Source: Abelmoschus esculentus (taxonomy: Eukaryota > Streptophyta > Magnoliopsida > Malvales > Malvaceae). Taken from it: a stretch of DNA of 64,000 nt. Position numbers and translations under genes: made by a program. The notes below the pieces were generated by a model. It was given only the letters and a program-made list of their open reading frames with translations. It did no database searches and was not told the DNA's origin. Numbering within the stretch: position 1 is the stretch's first letter; each line of letters opens with the position of its first letter. The stretch is from contig JAUCBN010000014.1 of the NCBI GenBank assembly GCA_035048815.1, forward strand, positions 14,305,501 to 14,369,500, read 5' to 3'. Below are positions 35,906-48,950 of the stretch, in pieces.

Positions 35906-37320
35906 TTATTCACTGTTTCTGCACTATAGTCATACTGTGTTTCGAACAAATATCAGCAGCAGCAACGAACTGTAAAACAGTGACGGTCGATCAATCTGGA
36001 CATGGAGATTTTTCCACAATTCAATCTGCTATAAACTCAGTTCCGTCGAAAAATAGATATTGGTATTGTATCAAGGTTAATCCTGGTACATACAGGTAAA
36101 AATATGTATATATTTGCTGCATACACAACACATTAAACTCGAGACCTCGAGTATTATCAAGCTGTTCACTGTTTAAACCAACACTGTTGGTTATTATTAC
36201 AGGGAGAAGGTGAAAATCCCAAATGACAAACCATTTATAATGCTCAAAGGTTCTGGACAATCCAAAACCAAGGTGGTCTGGAATGAGCCATCTCTACGTG
36301 CCCCAACTTTCAGTTCATTAGCTGATAATATTATTGTCAGTTCCATGAGTTTCGTAGTAAGAAAATTCATTATTTTTTTTAAAACATTGGTTTTATATAT
36401 TTTAAATAATTTAATCTTTATATATATGTATATGTGTGTGGGGAAATGATAGAATATATATAACAGTCCAAATAGCAAAAACCCTAGGGCTCCAGCCGTA
36501 GCTGCCATGGCTAATGGAGACAAAACTTTCTTCTTCCGATGTGGATTCTCTGGTGTTCAAGACACTGTGTGATGCTAATGGTCGCCATTACTTCAAGGAA
36601 TGCTACATCGAAGGTGCCGTGGATTTCATTTTCGGTAATGGCCAAACTATTTACGAGGTAATCTTATTGGTTATTGCATTGATATCGATTTTAAATAATT
36701 ATCGTAGTGTGATATAGACAAAAGTTGTTATACGAAATTATCATTGATTGTTGTTTTTGTAGCGTTGTTCTATACGTTATCTCGGTGAGATGTTGCCGCC
36801 GGGTCTTGCCGGTTACATCACGGCACAAGCGAGGACCAGCCCGGCTGAGTCGAACGGATTCGTTTTCAAGAACTGCAATGTCTATGGGACGGGGAAAACG
36901 TACTTGGGCAGGCCATGGAGAGATTTCTCTAGGGTTTTGTTTTATAAATGCAAGTTCTCGAATGTTATCCATCCTAGTGGTTGGCAACCTTGGAGACGTG
37001 TTGGCAAAGAGTAATTCTCAGCTCCTTAATTCTATATAATATATCGAATTTAGTTTGAATTTCGATATCTAAATTCTAATCTTAACATTAATAATTTTTA
37101 TTGTAGGCACAAATTATCATTTTCCGAGTACAAAAACTATGGACCAGGATCAGACACATCAAAGAGGGTGAAATGGATGAAGAAACTGGATCCTCAAACT
37201 GTGAAAAAGTTAACCAGCATGTCCTTCATAGACAATGATGGTTGGCTCCAAAGCATGCCTGCTAAGTGGTTGAGAGATTATATCATAGGCCCAACTCACC
37301 ACGTTATCTGTTGTCCATAA
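35899..37320 (+). pseudogene. pectin methylesterase (CE8), frameshifted
   Basis: Five exons, 35899-36095, 36203-36356, 36453-36657, 36763-37010 and 37107-37320, encode a secreted pectinesterase without a PMEI pro-domain (about 339 aa if the break is ignored). Pectinesterases de-methylate wall pectin. A signal peptide (MSLIHCFCTIVILC) opens the frame. Seen motifs are GHGDFSTIQSAI, the QDT catalytic region, YIEGAVDFIFG with the catalytic Asp, and YLGRPW with the catalytic Arg. In exon 3 the reading frame runs into TGA at 36570-36572 immediately after GVQDTV. The normal family continuation (Asp-Ala-Asn-Gly-Arg-His-Tyr-Phe) resumes at once in another frame, as if two bases were lost at about 36567-36571. 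All other splice sites and motifs are intact, so this is a very recent pseudogene, a polymorphic null, or a sequencing error. Confidence 0.85.
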
Positions 37321-38992
37321 CCAATAAAAATCACCTATTTTACAACTAATCAACTATGTCATTAATATAATTTTCAGAAATTATATTTTTTAAATGACAT
37401 TGAAAAGATGAGTGAAGATTCATTAGTTGAAAAAAAAAATGAGTTGGAAGATAGTGATGAAGTGTGTAGTTATAATTGATGAGACCATGACTGACGTGGT
37501 GAGCCGGATTCATAATATAATTTCTCCTGTATGGTATCTCTTATATTATCAAACCAATTTAAGTATTTTTTAAACATATTAATGTCAAATGATTGATATT
37601 ATCTTCTAAAACAAATACTACTGTAATTACTATTAGCTAAATAAAAATAGACTATTCAATAAATTTAATAGTTATTAAAAGATTAATAATTAAAATAATC
37701 ATTTTTATAATTAAATTTTTTATAATCATTAGTATTCTTATTTATTAATTAATTTATATTAAATATCAAAAAAATTATTATTATAAAGATAAACCTTTTA
37801 TATAACACTTCATCCTATTAAACTAATCGTTAAAAATTTATTATAAGGTAATGAATGCAAAAAAATGCCCCAAAGAGTAAAAAGTTTGTAGTAGGAGTCA
37901 GATTTGTTGTGATGTCATGTCATAGGACCCCTGCAATCAAACACAAAGGGTGTCTTTTTATAGGTAGTTGTAGAGTGAGATACTCTTATTGTATAATTAA
38001 AATAAAATAATTTTATATAAATTCTTATTTATTATATAAAAAATTATATAATTATATAATTTTTTATAATTTATATATTTTTTCTCAAATAATAAAAAAT
38101 TATTGAATGATTAATTTTGATTAGATATTGAAAAAATATTTTAGAAAAATGATCTTTCTAATTTAATTTATTTTATTTATAATTTTATAATTTAAACATA
38201 TGATATTATTTAAGAAATATAATATTATATTCAACTAAACTAATTAATTATAATACAATATTTAAATTAAATTCAAAACTATTGTGTTTAAGTATATTTG
38301 ATATCTAAAAGTATCAATCATGTTTAATTTATTTAATTATACTTAAAAATTGATTAAATGATAAAAGAAAGCTTGAGATTTTAAGATGAAAAAAATAATA
38401 ATTTAAAAATAAAAAATATATTTATTTTTACTAAAAATAATAATTTAAATATTAAAATAAATATATATTTTTGATTTTTATAAATCTTTCCTATCAATAA
38501 CGCCTTCTCTCTTTAAGAGAATAATATGTTTTATCGTTACACCCAACACTTATTGATCAAAATAAAAAATATTTTAAATAAATTATACCAAAATAAATAT
38601 TTCAATCGATCTTAAAAACAAAAATAATATTTTAAAACATAAAAAATAAAAAAATTAAACACTTTAAAAAATAATTTAAATACTAATTTTGATATTAAGC
38701 CTAATAAATACTTAACAGAATGAACCCTTAAATAAAGGTAAAAACCAGGGAGTTGAAAGTGAAAGACAAAGACACAACAAGACATCGCTGTCTTAACCAC
38801 TGCAATGCTTCTAAATTCACTCACTTCGCTTTTATAATTTCTCTCTCTCTGTTCAGGTTTCGGGGCTCCGTGTCCCGACCCGAAAAAGGAAGAAAACCCA
38901 ACTCTTATTTTGCTCCTATTCATTGTTGGCCCTGCATTTTCCATCACTTTCCTGGGAAGAAAAAGGAAGCGGTTTCTGAAGAAGAAGAAAAA
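37321..38992. other. spacer before the MYB-CC gene
   Basis: AT-rich and without coding potential until about 38750. From there composition becomes gene-like and probably holds the 5' leader of the MYB-CC gene (pyrimidine-rich CTCTCTCTCTG near 38840). ATG triplets upstream of 38993 are ignored because the conserved-looking N-terminus starts MYPGIRSL. Confidence 0.6.
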
Positions 38993-41900
38993 ATGTACCC
39001 AGGTATTCGGTCGTTACCGTTGGACGGAAGTGTGGATGATTATCAAGGGTCGTTTGATGCGACTAACTTGCCCGGAGATGCTTGTTTGGTCCTAACAACG
39101 GATCCCAAGCCACGACTCCGGTGGACGGCTGAGCTCCATGAACGTTTCGTCGATGCCGTTACTCAACTTGGCGGCCCTGACAGTGAGTTTTCCTTTTCTG
39201 GGTTATTTAAATACTGACCTTTTTTTCATTTGATTGGAATGTTTATCGAGGTTTTGTAAGTTTTTTTAGTGAATTTTGAATGATGGGTCGATTTTCACTC
39301 TCTAAAGCTTTTAGTTCATAAAATGTGGATCGGCTTTTCTTGATTTTTTGCTCTCTTTGTTGCTTTAGATCTTTGGTTTATGTAATAATATAATAGTGAT
39401 GAGATTTGGTCGCTGGCTTTGCTGTTTTTTGGTTTCTGGGCAGGTTTCTTTGTGTTAGCCTTGATCTTGAGACTTTAGCCCTCTTTTACATGTATGTATG
39501 TTATGTATGTGATTTCTATTGTTGGGGATGTTTGATGAATAGTTACTTTTTAGGCCGAGTTGAAGTGATTAAAATGAGTGTTGATTTGACTTTTCTGGAT
39601 GAAGAAGATATGTTGTTACCATGTTCTTCATATCAGCTTTGATTTGCAATCGTGTTCGATTATTAATGACGCTTAACACCAGTTGAAAATCGATCATGAC
39701 ATCTAGGAACTTTATCTCATCACGGTCGGATCTTTCTCTTGGGAAGATATCTGTCAATCCTATATCTTTCCCATCATAGTTTATGATTTTATAGGAAGGG
39801 ACTTTCTTTTAATGCATAAATACATAGACATTGACTAGCTCATTCATTGAGCTCGGTTTCGTTTTCATTTTTATTTTTTAATACTGATTTCTGGTTCTAC
39901 AATTCTCTGATGATATTCAAATTTGTGTGCCCACTATATGTTGCTGGGGTACTTCTCTGATGATAAAATGCAACCAAAAGGACAAAACCATGTTTTATTT
40001 TTAAGTAACCATTATGTTCAATAATTTTTGTCGGCGTACTTTTGTTGGAAGACAAACTTGAGCAACTATGGTACTTTGTCCTGCTCTGGGAAGAATATTT
40101 TTGGGACTAGTGTTTCCTTGTAAAAGTCGTTTAAACATTGCTTGGAAGAAATAACTGTACAAGAGTCATATCGTGGCTTTCTTTAATGCGATACTCAAAC
40201 ATACCACTGGTTAAACGGATCTCTAGCTTATTTTTTTCGTCTAATGTTGATTTCTAATGAGATTGTTGATCCACGTGCTGTAATTGTAATCAACATGCTG
40301 ACAGATAAGAGGTAAAAAAATGGAGGAAAAGAGTATGAAAGTAGTTTTTTTGAGTGATTTGGGACGAGTCTCGATGTAATAATTTAATAAATACAATCAT
40401 ATAAATAACAAATTATGATATTATGAGTGATTTTTTGATGGCTGAATGTAAACCACCACTAATCCATAGGCCACTAATGCCAATCTGCTAAATGATCATT
40501 CTGGCATCCTTTTGTTCAATTGAGGCTTATCAATGCTGAGGCAAATCAGGCTTCGTAAGCGTCTAAGCTTGGCTTATATGCAACCAAAAATGTAAATGAT
40601 TGGTGCCCCGGCTTCTCGAACTACAATTGTTGCTCCATGGTTTAATAGTCACTTAGCCAGGGTAATCAGATTTGCTTGTCTATTTGAAAACCGGGGTGAT
40701 TTATGTGAACCAAACCTAGCTAATTGACAACGACAGTACAAGTCAAGATTTTGGACATGTCTTGTATGCTCTTGCATTTTTTATTCTGAAGTTATGTATC
40801 TTGATGTTGCTTACTTGTTTTGTCTTTATATGCATTGCAGAAGCAACCCCAAAAACTATCATGAGAACAATGGGAGTAAAAGGCCTTACCCTCTATCACT
40901 TGAAATCACATCTTCAGGTTTGTAATTATTGCCGTATCTTTAATGATCGTTAGCTGAAGTTATTCCATGTCGCCATGTCTTAACCCCTTCTCTTTCTATG
41001 TTGAGTATGGATCTCTGTTTGCAACAAGATTTACTTGAATATATGTTATTCGTACTCTGGTGTGCCGAATACGAGTTTTCATATCCTAATACATGTATGC
41101 TCAAATATGTCTTGGACACAAGTTTTCAAGAATAACAAATAGTCAGACCAACATAGACATAGACCAGAATTACTAAAGCTTTATGCATGTTTACCGTGCA
41201 CCATACATATATGTATGTGTTTGTTGGAAGGAATGGGCTTTGCCACCTAAGCTCATTGAAATTCTAACTAATGGTATTTTCTATTTATTTTACTTAATGC
41301 CCTTGATTTGCAGAAATACCGACTGGGGAAACAAGCTTGCAAGGAATCAACTGATTATTCTAAGGATGGTAAGCTTCTTCGTCTCTTGAAATTACTAGTT
41401 CTTTAGAGTTCATGCCTTTGATGTACTTATGAGTTGTAATCGAGCACCAATTTATTGAATTTTGTCGATCTTTCTTATCATTTAACCTCTTTTCAATTGT
41501 TTTCCTTTCTGCCATGTGTATGTATTATATGCGGTTCTTGGTGGAGGTCCTGCGGATTCTCGTGTTAACTGAAAGATGTTGATATACTAGTTATCATGTT
41601 CTCAGTTTATTGATAACCAGATGTTTCGTTGGTGTTTCAGCTTCTTGTGTTGCAGAAAGTCAGGACACTGGTTCGTCTACAACATCATCGAAAATAATAG
41701 CTCAAGAGTTGAATGAGTGTGTTATTTCTCTCGTTTCACAATCTCGTTACTTTCTCTTCCGCTTTGGATTAATGCTGAACTTCATCTTCTACACAGCGGT
41801 TACCAGGTTACCGAAGCTCTTAGACTGCAGATGGAAGTGCAACGAAGACTACATGAACAGTTAGAGGTTGGTATAGTGTACTTCTCGGTAACATTCACTT

Positions 41901-42424
41901 TTTCCGATATTTGTACGGTTTATTATTGCCATGTATATGCCAGACAATAAAGTGAAAATTTTCGAAAGCTACCTGCTAATATTAATTGCTCTTTGCAGGT
42001 ACAGCATCGTCTTCAACTTCGGATAGAAGCACAAAGCAAATACCTACAGTCAATACTCGAGAAAGCCTGTAAAGCTCTGAATGATCAGGCTGCTGCTTCC
42101 ACCAGTCTCGAAGCTGCCAGAGATGAGCTTTCCCAACTGGCGATCAAGGTTTCCAACGATTGTCAAGGGATGGTTCCACTCGATAACATAAAACTACCTT
42201 CTTTACCCGAACTTGCTGCAGCTTTAGAGAACAATGTTACCACTTCCAATATGCCGTCCCGACTCGGAGACTGCTCAGTCGAAAGCTGCTTGACTTCAAC
42301 CGGAAGTCCTGGCTCACAGACCGGTGTTACGAAGAAGAGGCAAAGGCCCTTGATTGGTAATGACCCTTTGCCTTTGGATGGAAATTTTAGGCAAGCAGAG
42401 TGGGTGATGCCTAATATTAGTTAA
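38993..42424 (+). CDS. MYB-CC (PHR1-like, G2-like) transcription factor
   Basis: Six exons, 38993-39182, 40841-40917, 41314-41368, 41641-41716, 41797-41866 and 41999-42424 (894 nt, 297 aa). A single SHAQKYF-like MYB repeat spans residues ~40-95 (PRLRWTAELHERFVDAVTQL through VKGLTLYHLKSHLQKYRLGK). The MYB-CC coiled coil at ~135-175 (LRLQMEVQRRLHEQLEVQHR) includes the diagnostic LHEQLE. This family contains PHR1 and APL/PHL factors that act as dimers on P1BS sites in phosphate-starvation and vascular programmes; which branch this protein belongs to cannot be settled here, though its short N-terminus suits the PHL5/6/7-type group. The first intron is ~1.66 kb. Frame is kept across all junctions; intact. 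Confidence 0.93.
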
Positions 42425-43102
42425 TTTGCAGGACCTTTCCATCTTAGAAATGCTACTTCTTTTATCATCGATGTTGTGTATATTTCTTAAGGAACATCAT
42501 TTTGAATATGGGGTTACAAGCATTTCCTTTTTCGACGTTGGTCGGATCGGAAGCTGATATAAGTAACTTTTGAGCTTGGTTGAACTCTTTTATTTTCAAT
42601 TAATATTGAAAATTATTAATTCAAACTCGAAACTTTATTATTTATAATGAAACTTTAAAATTAATTTGATTTTTTAAATTAATTATTAATTACTAAAATT
42701 ATACTTATATATAAAAATAAATTTAATTTTTACATTTAATATATATAAAGAATGCATAAATTTTATGTTGAATTTTAAAGGCTAAATTTATTACCCTGTA
42801 AATCGAAAATATAGATCGGAAACGTAGCGGAACCTTTGAATAAACATATGCTCCAAAAACGAAAACGTATATAAACATCATTCAAAAGGAACACAGAAAA
42901 AAAATATAGGAACTTGACAAATAACATTGCTATCTTTCTCCTTCAAATCTCTCCCTCTCAGTCCCTTCATCGACTCAGTGAACCTCCATTGAGTCGATCG
43001 ATAACCAACTCGGGGAGGGCGAGTTGCCCAGATTGAAAGTCTCTCCTTTTTTTTCTATTTGAAAAAGAAAAAAAGAAAGAGAATCCGTCCTTTTTTTAAC
43101 CG
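42425..43102. other. spacer between MYB-CC and GTD-binding genes
   Basis: About 150 bases of probable 3' UTR, ~200 bases of AT-rich DNA, then ~200 bases of pyrimidine-rich likely 5' leader (CTTTCTCCTTCAAATCTCTC near 42940). No gene. Confidence 0.6.
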
Positions 43103-46100
43103 ATGGCGTGCGGGGTCATAAAATCATGGACATTCATCGGCCTATTGGGTGCTTTCCTTGATCTTTTCATAGCTTACATATTGCTTTGTGGATCAGTCGT
43201 TGCTTATATGGCTTCAAAAATTCTGGGTTTATTCGGACTGTCCTTGCCTTGTCCTTGTAATGGATTATTTGGGTACCGATATAAGAACCTTTGTGTACAA
43301 TCCATGTTGGTTAACGACCCATCACATAGAATCTCATCGGTTCAATTTTCTGCTATGAAAAAATTCCCCTTTGAATCAATCTGGAAAGGTCTTTATCGAG
43401 GAGGAGAAGAAGAAGAAGATGGCGATTGTTGTCAATCGAGTTTCGAGAAATGGCAAAATGGGAACGACGTTGAAACGGGAGGGGAAGCGTCTTCTAGTTC
43501 GTGGCATGAGAGGAACGTGGAGTCGAATCCGAAGGGGCCTTGGAGTTATAATCAAAGGCCTAGAGTTAGCCTTAGGAGGAGTAAGAAGACTGCTAGTGAT
43601 TGTGGTGGAAAGTTTTCGGTTTTGAATGATCATGTTGAGGTGGTTGATTTCAGTTCTTCTGCTGATGTTGGTTTTACTTCTGTTAATTCTGAAGGTGATG
43701 ATGATCTTCTTGTAAAACTCTGCTTCTTTCGTATGTGTTGTTTCGATTTTGATTTGTTTCTGTTTCTTTTGTGTGTGCGTTGATTATGTTGGAATTTTGT
43801 GTTCATGGTCGTTTGGATGATAGAAATGTCTAGAACTGGCACTGGTTTGCATCTTGATGATCATTAATTACTTAAGTATTAGATTTTTTGAAACCTTTCA
43901 ATTTCAAATATGATCTAATGGATTAGAGATGATTTAAACAAATGTGTTTCGCGAATGCAATAAGCTCATGTTGTTTGGACATAGGATATGGAGATATGAT
44001 TCTCCAACAATGCATGCACTGAGTTCGACTAACATAGGCAGCGAGTGGAGAGTTATGGTTGTTAAATGAAGCTGCTGGAAATATTCATGACCATGGAAGA
44101 AGGTTTAAGTGTTGCTATATTCATGACCATTGGTTGTTTTTGTTATTTTTTAGTCTGCATGTTTATCATTTGCTTAAGATAATTGAGAAGTATTAGATAC
44201 TCGAAACCTTTTGAATACAATCTGACGGACTAGTGGCAATAAGCTAATGTTGCTCTGACTCTTCATTTTCTTTGAAAATATATGTATCTAATGCATATTT
44301 AGACATAGCCCTCCAACAATCCCCACACCCAAGTTTGAGTAATATAGACTGCGCGTGTTAAGTTGCGGTTGTAAATGAAGCTGCTGGCCATATCCGTGAC
44401 TATAAAAATAAGTTTTAGTGTTGCTACTTCTGAAGTTGTAGATTGTTTTTAATGCGACGGTGTCTTGTTTAAGAAATTCTCCATGATGCTTTGAATATAT
44501 AAGGGAATATGCTAAATATGTGCATTTGCTTTAACTTGCATTTTCATTTCATATGCTAACACCCCATCTAATGTGCATTTTTATGTGATTTAGATGACAA
44601 AGAGAGCTCGAAAGAGATTGGATTGCTTAAGCAAGGTTCTCAGGGTTTCGAAATTGATGATGACCCTTTTGCTGTGGCTAAGAAGCAATTAGCAATGTTT
44701 GAGTCTCACTATGGTGGTGACAAAAATGCGATTAGGGTCTTAGAACAAGCTCTGGATGAAGAGCATGCTGGTCGTACTGCTCTATACTTTGAGCTTGAGA
44801 ATGAGAGAATTGCTGCTTCTACAGCTGCGGATGAGGCAATGGCAATGATACTGCGGTTGCAAGAGGAGAAGGCAGCCATTGAAATGGAAGCAAAGCAATA
44901 TCTGAGGATGATAGAAGAAAAATCTGCATTTGATGCTGAAGAAATGAACATTCTGAGAGAGATTTTATTAAGAAGAGAAAAGGAAAAACTTTTCTTGGAG
45001 AAGGAAGTTGAAGCTTACAAGCAAATGTTTTTCAACAAAGATCAATTTGATAGCAATGTATATGACATGGCAGCTGCACAGGAGCAAATGACTTCAATTG
45101 AGGAGCCGTTGCTAATGTGGGAGCAGATCCCTCAATCTGTAGGTGAGAAGTGTGAGATCACGTCTATTGTGTCATCAAATCATTCTCTCAATTTTGGGAA
45201 AGAATTACCAATTCCAGGACTCATTGAAGATGCCGGTATTGATCATAATGTTCTTGATGTTCACGTCATTTATGAAGATAGCGAAAACAAAAAGGACAGC
45301 AAATCAATTGCCTCAAACTCACCAAAAACTTGTGATTATCCAACCAGTGGTGGATCAGAAACTGAGTCTGGGAGGAAAAGAAACAGTTCAGACCGATCTA
45401 CTGGGTTACCGCCAATTGCTCCTTCGCGGATCAAATCTTCACCTTCAATTTCTCGTAGAAATTCCATATCTGCTTTCGATTATGAAAAGTATAAAATTGA
45501 CAATGAAGTCGGGTTGCTTAGAGAAAGGCTACGGATTATACAGCACGGAAGAGAAAAGCTTAACATCCCTGCAGGGCCAAAGGAAAGGGAACAATCTCAG
45601 ATGCAAATGATGGAAAATATTGAAAGTCAACTTCGAGAGATACGACAATTACCGGTTCCCACAATGGTTTTGCGACAGACATCTTTGCCCCCTCCATCCT
45701 CTAAGGTGCTGTATTTCCCTCTGCATGGTCAAAATCTATGTTGCACTTTGTTTTGCATGATTATTTCTTCTTGCAGTAGGCATTTCTAGGATATTACATG
45801 TCACAAACCAGAATGATGGCCTCCGTCACCTGACTCTTTGTCGGTCCACAATGCCTTAATTGAGGGCTTATCTGGGATGTAGATGATCTTTTAACCGATT
45901 TGCCGATCTGACTTTGAACAATACTCATGCTTTAGTGCAGATGTTGATTTCTAGAAGATATAAAATACGTGCTAGTTATTATGGCATTTAGAGTTTAGAC
46001 ATTATTTGTTGCTAATCCGGGAACAACTTGATTACTTATTCGAGCTGCACGATTTCAGGTCGTGTCAAAGAAAAAACATCGACGTGCTCCTCCTCCTTTA

Positions 46101-46121
46101 GGAGCGATGAAAAGCATTTAA
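43103..46121 (+). CDS. GTD-binding (DUF593/zein-binding) myosin-binding protein, MyoB family
   Basis: Three exons, 43103-43694, 44594-45705 and 46059-46121 (1767 nt, 588 aa). MyoB proteins are membrane-anchored receptors through which class XI myosins drive endomembrane vesicles. The N-terminal hydrophobic segment (residues ~10-48: LLGAFLDLFIAYILLCGS) is the anchor. The GTD-binding domain, a long coiled coil, runs about residues 222-330 (AKKQLAMFESHYGGDKNAI to KEKLFLEKEVEAYKQM). A second short coiled coil lies near 480-545, and the protein ends KKKHRRAPPPLGAMKSI. The donor at 43694|43695 was chosen over a later GTAAAA because it alone joins in phase to 44594. This is the shorter 'probable myosin-binding protein' type. 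Confidence 0.9.
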
Positions 46122-46940
46122 AGGAGAGAATGGTACAGATGAATTTCGGTAAATGAGATGAGTTAGATAATTCGATTCGTTGGATCCATTTGGTACCAAG
46201 CTGATATCTTCCGACGGCTTTGATTGTAACTTCCATATGATTGCACAAGTAAGCTGTCTGCAGAAACTTTTTACATTTTAAGGAAATTTAAACTGAAAGG
46301 ACATACACAACATGCATACATACACATATTTATACATGTTAGTTTCATCTTATTGTTGCAGAATCCAATCTTGACTACTTTGTTTCTCTTCAGGTTCCTG
46401 AAAGAAATGAGCTTCTGTCAATCGCACTTCTCGTAGCTGCAACTTGGAATTACAAATTCCGGGTTTTGTGTTCTCGAACGTGTTCATTAAGGTTGCCATA
46501 TGAAGTAATATCTTCAATTAATGTGTTCTAAACAATGTCAACTATTGTACCAAATGTGATGCTATTACTACAACGATATATTAGTTAGTTTCATGCTGTT
46601 AGAGAATCCTCGATGGACGTATTGTTTTCGTCGAACACAAGTGTTGAATACGGTTATTTCATTTAAAAAAATGAAACAACACTTCAAAATGTTCGAATTT
46701 ATTTATTTTTCTATGGGTTGATTTATAATTTATTGCATATGTTCCTATAGAATTCTTCAAGCAGTGAGTAAGTTAAAAGCATGGACCTCGCAATCTTATC
46801 GTAACAGAAACAAATAAACATATTACGACCAGACACGAAAAATAATATGAACACGACATTGTTCGTACAATCTTAAAAAGTAACATTTAACAAGTTCGAG
46901 ATTCGTATCACAAGTTTTTATTTTCATTCAAATGGACAAA
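46122..46940. other. convergent spacer, MyoB-like / ERF
   Basis: Contains probable 3' UTRs of both flanking genes. No coding region supported; a 70-codon minus frame at 46036-46248 overlaps the end of the MyoB-like gene and looks like chance. Confidence 0.6.
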
Positions 46941-47813
46941 TCAAGGTGAAAAATGTCGTGAATCAGGGACCAAAAGAGCATCCCATATCATATCCATGTC
47001 CAAGGAAGGCAATCTACTCAACTGTACAACATCAACTTCCGATGATATGACCTCTGAACTTTCTGATGTATTCCGGTCCAAATCCGAAGCTTTCTCTGCT
47101 AGCATCGTCGTTGTTGGATCGAGACCAGCCTTTTGCGATACAGCCTGCAACTTGGCTTTGAGAAGAGCAGCAGTGTTGCCATTCAGAGAATTGGCCATCA
47201 CTTGATCCTTAAGGTCGGGGAAATTCAAGTGTGCATATTCTCCCCGCAATATGTAAGCTGCCGTGTCGTATGCGATGGCGGCTTCTTCGGCAGTCTCGAA
47301 AGTCCCTAACCAAACCCGAGTCCGATTCCTCGGCAGCCTTATTTCGGCCACCCATTTCCCCCAATGCCTCTGCCTTACACCTCTGAATAGTTTCCCGGGC
47401 GATGAATAGCCCTTTTGGTGCCGACTTTGAAATCTTCGACCGGTTCCACAGTGCTTCATGTGATGAGTCTTGGTGGTGCCGAGCCAATAGTCACTGAAAC
47501 CTTTATTGGATCGATGATTTGTGAAGCTTTCATTGATTCCAAGCCATTGTTGAGGCACCTGCAATGGTGGGTCATCGATAATCGAGTCGACGACCGTTTT
47601 CAATGGACCGAACATCGTCGGTTCCTGCGGAAACAACGTGTCCACCGTTGATGGAGAAGCTTGGTGAACATCTGAAACTGGTGAAAGAGATGAAGACTCC
47701 CAAATGATTGGATTGTTGAAAAATGTTGAAGCTGTTGGGATTCCATAACTAAAAGATGTCCATTCCTTGTTCATTAAGGTTTCCATCTTTGGAAACTGAC
47801 CATCCAAACTCAT
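46941..47813 (-). CDS. AP2/ERF transcription factor, DREB A-6 (RAP2.4/ERF06x-like)
   Basis: Intronless, 290 aa from ATG at 47811-47813. One AP2 DNA-binding domain lies at residues ~142-199 (LFRGVRQRHWGKWVAEIRLP, WLGTFETAEEAAIAYDTAAY, HLNFP). Val at domain position 14 and Leu at position 19 place it with DREB subgroup A-6 rather than ERF proper. Members act in stress, light, ethylene and cuticle regulation; the exact role here is unknown. The open frame extends 19 codons further to an ATG at 47870, but a TATA box at 47881-47892 would place transcription start near 47855, so that ATG is probably not in the mRNA. The Ser/Pro-rich N-terminus and acidic C-terminus are typical of activation regions. 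Confidence 0.92.
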   Translation of the reverse strand: MSLDGQFPKMETLMNKEWTSFSYGIPTASTFFNNPIIWESSSLSPVSDVHQASPSTVDTLFPQEPTMFGPLKTVVDSIIDDPPLQVPQQWLGINESFTNHRSNKGFSDYWLGTTKTHHMKHCGTGRRFQSRHQKGYSSPGKLFRGVRQRHWGKWVAEIRLPRNRTRVWLGTFETAEEAAIAYDTAAYILRGEYAHLNFPDLKDQVMANSLNGNTAALLKAKLQAVSQKAGLDPTTTMLAEKASDLDRNTSESSEVISSEVDVVQLSRLPSLDMDMIWDALLVPDSRHFSP

Positions 47814-47880
47814 GATTTTGGACAAAAACCACAACAACAAATGAAAGAGATAAGTAATGATGCAAATCAAATCACTGTGG

Positions 47881-47892
47881 TTTATATATAAG
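47881..47892 (-). promoter_or_regulatory. TATA box of the ERF gene
   Basis: TTATATATAAA on the minus strand, about 70 bases upstream of the chosen start codon. It sits ~42 bases from the inner end of a hAT-type MITE (47934), so the element adjoins the core promoter. Confidence 0.65.
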
Positions 47893-47933
47893 CCTCAATC
47901 ACAAGGTTTAACAAAAGAGAATATATCTATATC

Positions 47934-48444
47934 TAGGGGTGATCAAAACTCGACTCGAAAAAATTGAATAACTCGACTCGAGGTGAAAATACTCGATTCG
48001 TTTTGACTCGACTCGAAATTTCATGCACTCGAATCGACTCAAAAAAAATTCAAATAAAGTTCGAGTTGTAAAATGAAAATTTGAATAACTCGAAATTTTT
48101 AGTAATTAAAGGATTAATTTATAAGTTTGAGACGAGGCTATCAATTTTTTATGATATATACTGATATATAAAAATACAACAAAATATCGCTACATATGAA
48201 AAAATATATATATAAATATCTTATATGATTAGAGAAAGTTGTTTAAATTGAAATCAAATCATACTATAACATGATAAATAATTACAATTAAATATTTATA
48301 GGAACTTGAAAAATCGACTCGACTCGACATTCTTAAACTTGACTCAAACCGAAAAAATTTCAAATAGAGTTTGAGCTGTAAAATATGATTCGTCAACTCG
48401 AATAACTCAAAATTTGTTGACTTGACTCAATCGAATACTCACTA
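47934..48444. mobile_element. hAT-type MITE, copy 1 (ACTCGA-rich family)
   Basis: A 511-bp element starts TAGGGGTGA and ends in a degenerate CTCACTA. It is flanked by the 8-bp repeat TCTATATC (47926-47933 and 48445-48452). That flank is low-complexity, so the target duplication is weaker evidence here than for copy 2. Subterminal regions are packed with ACTCGACTCGA words. Same family and orientation as copy 2 (48951). Confidence 0.8.
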
Positions 48445-48950
48445 TCTATATCTATCTATATATAGTTATTCTTGAACCGATATTTTAACTTGTCGAACTA
48501 ATTCAACATACATTTGTATCTGACCAAGAACAAAGGTAATATTTATGTCAGGGTGTTCGAACTTTTATTAAATTATACTAAAAATTTAGAAAATTATAAA
48601 TTTTTATGGGACACAAAATTAGACAATCAACAAAACATACAAAGAAAATATAAAATATTGAAATATTAAGAAGTTGCGATTATTTTAACACCCTTCGATC
48701 CATCTCTATAAAGTAAGATCTGGCTTATTGAAATTCAATATATAAACAAACGTGAGCATTCGTGCAAGCCAATCAAAACACTTAAGGATTAGGCCATGAA
48801 AGTGACCACAATGCCATAATTATTTTTGACTAAATTATGGTATGTAATGATAATTTAAAATTAGAAATTAAAATCAAATAAGTATCATGAATTTTTAAAA
48901 GGATTAAAATATTTTATTATTTCTCTGGCTTATAATTGTATAGTTTTTAT

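Noticed and set aside
43376..43633. Antisense frame over MyoB-like exon 1
   Set aside because: Shadow of the coding strand; the plus strand gives the hydrophobic anchor and joins in phase to the GTD-binding exon.
47814..47870. 19-codon N-terminal extension of the ERF protein
   Set aside because: The TATA box at 47881-47892 puts transcription start downstream of this ATG, and the extension is a hydrophobic run not expected in a nuclear factor.
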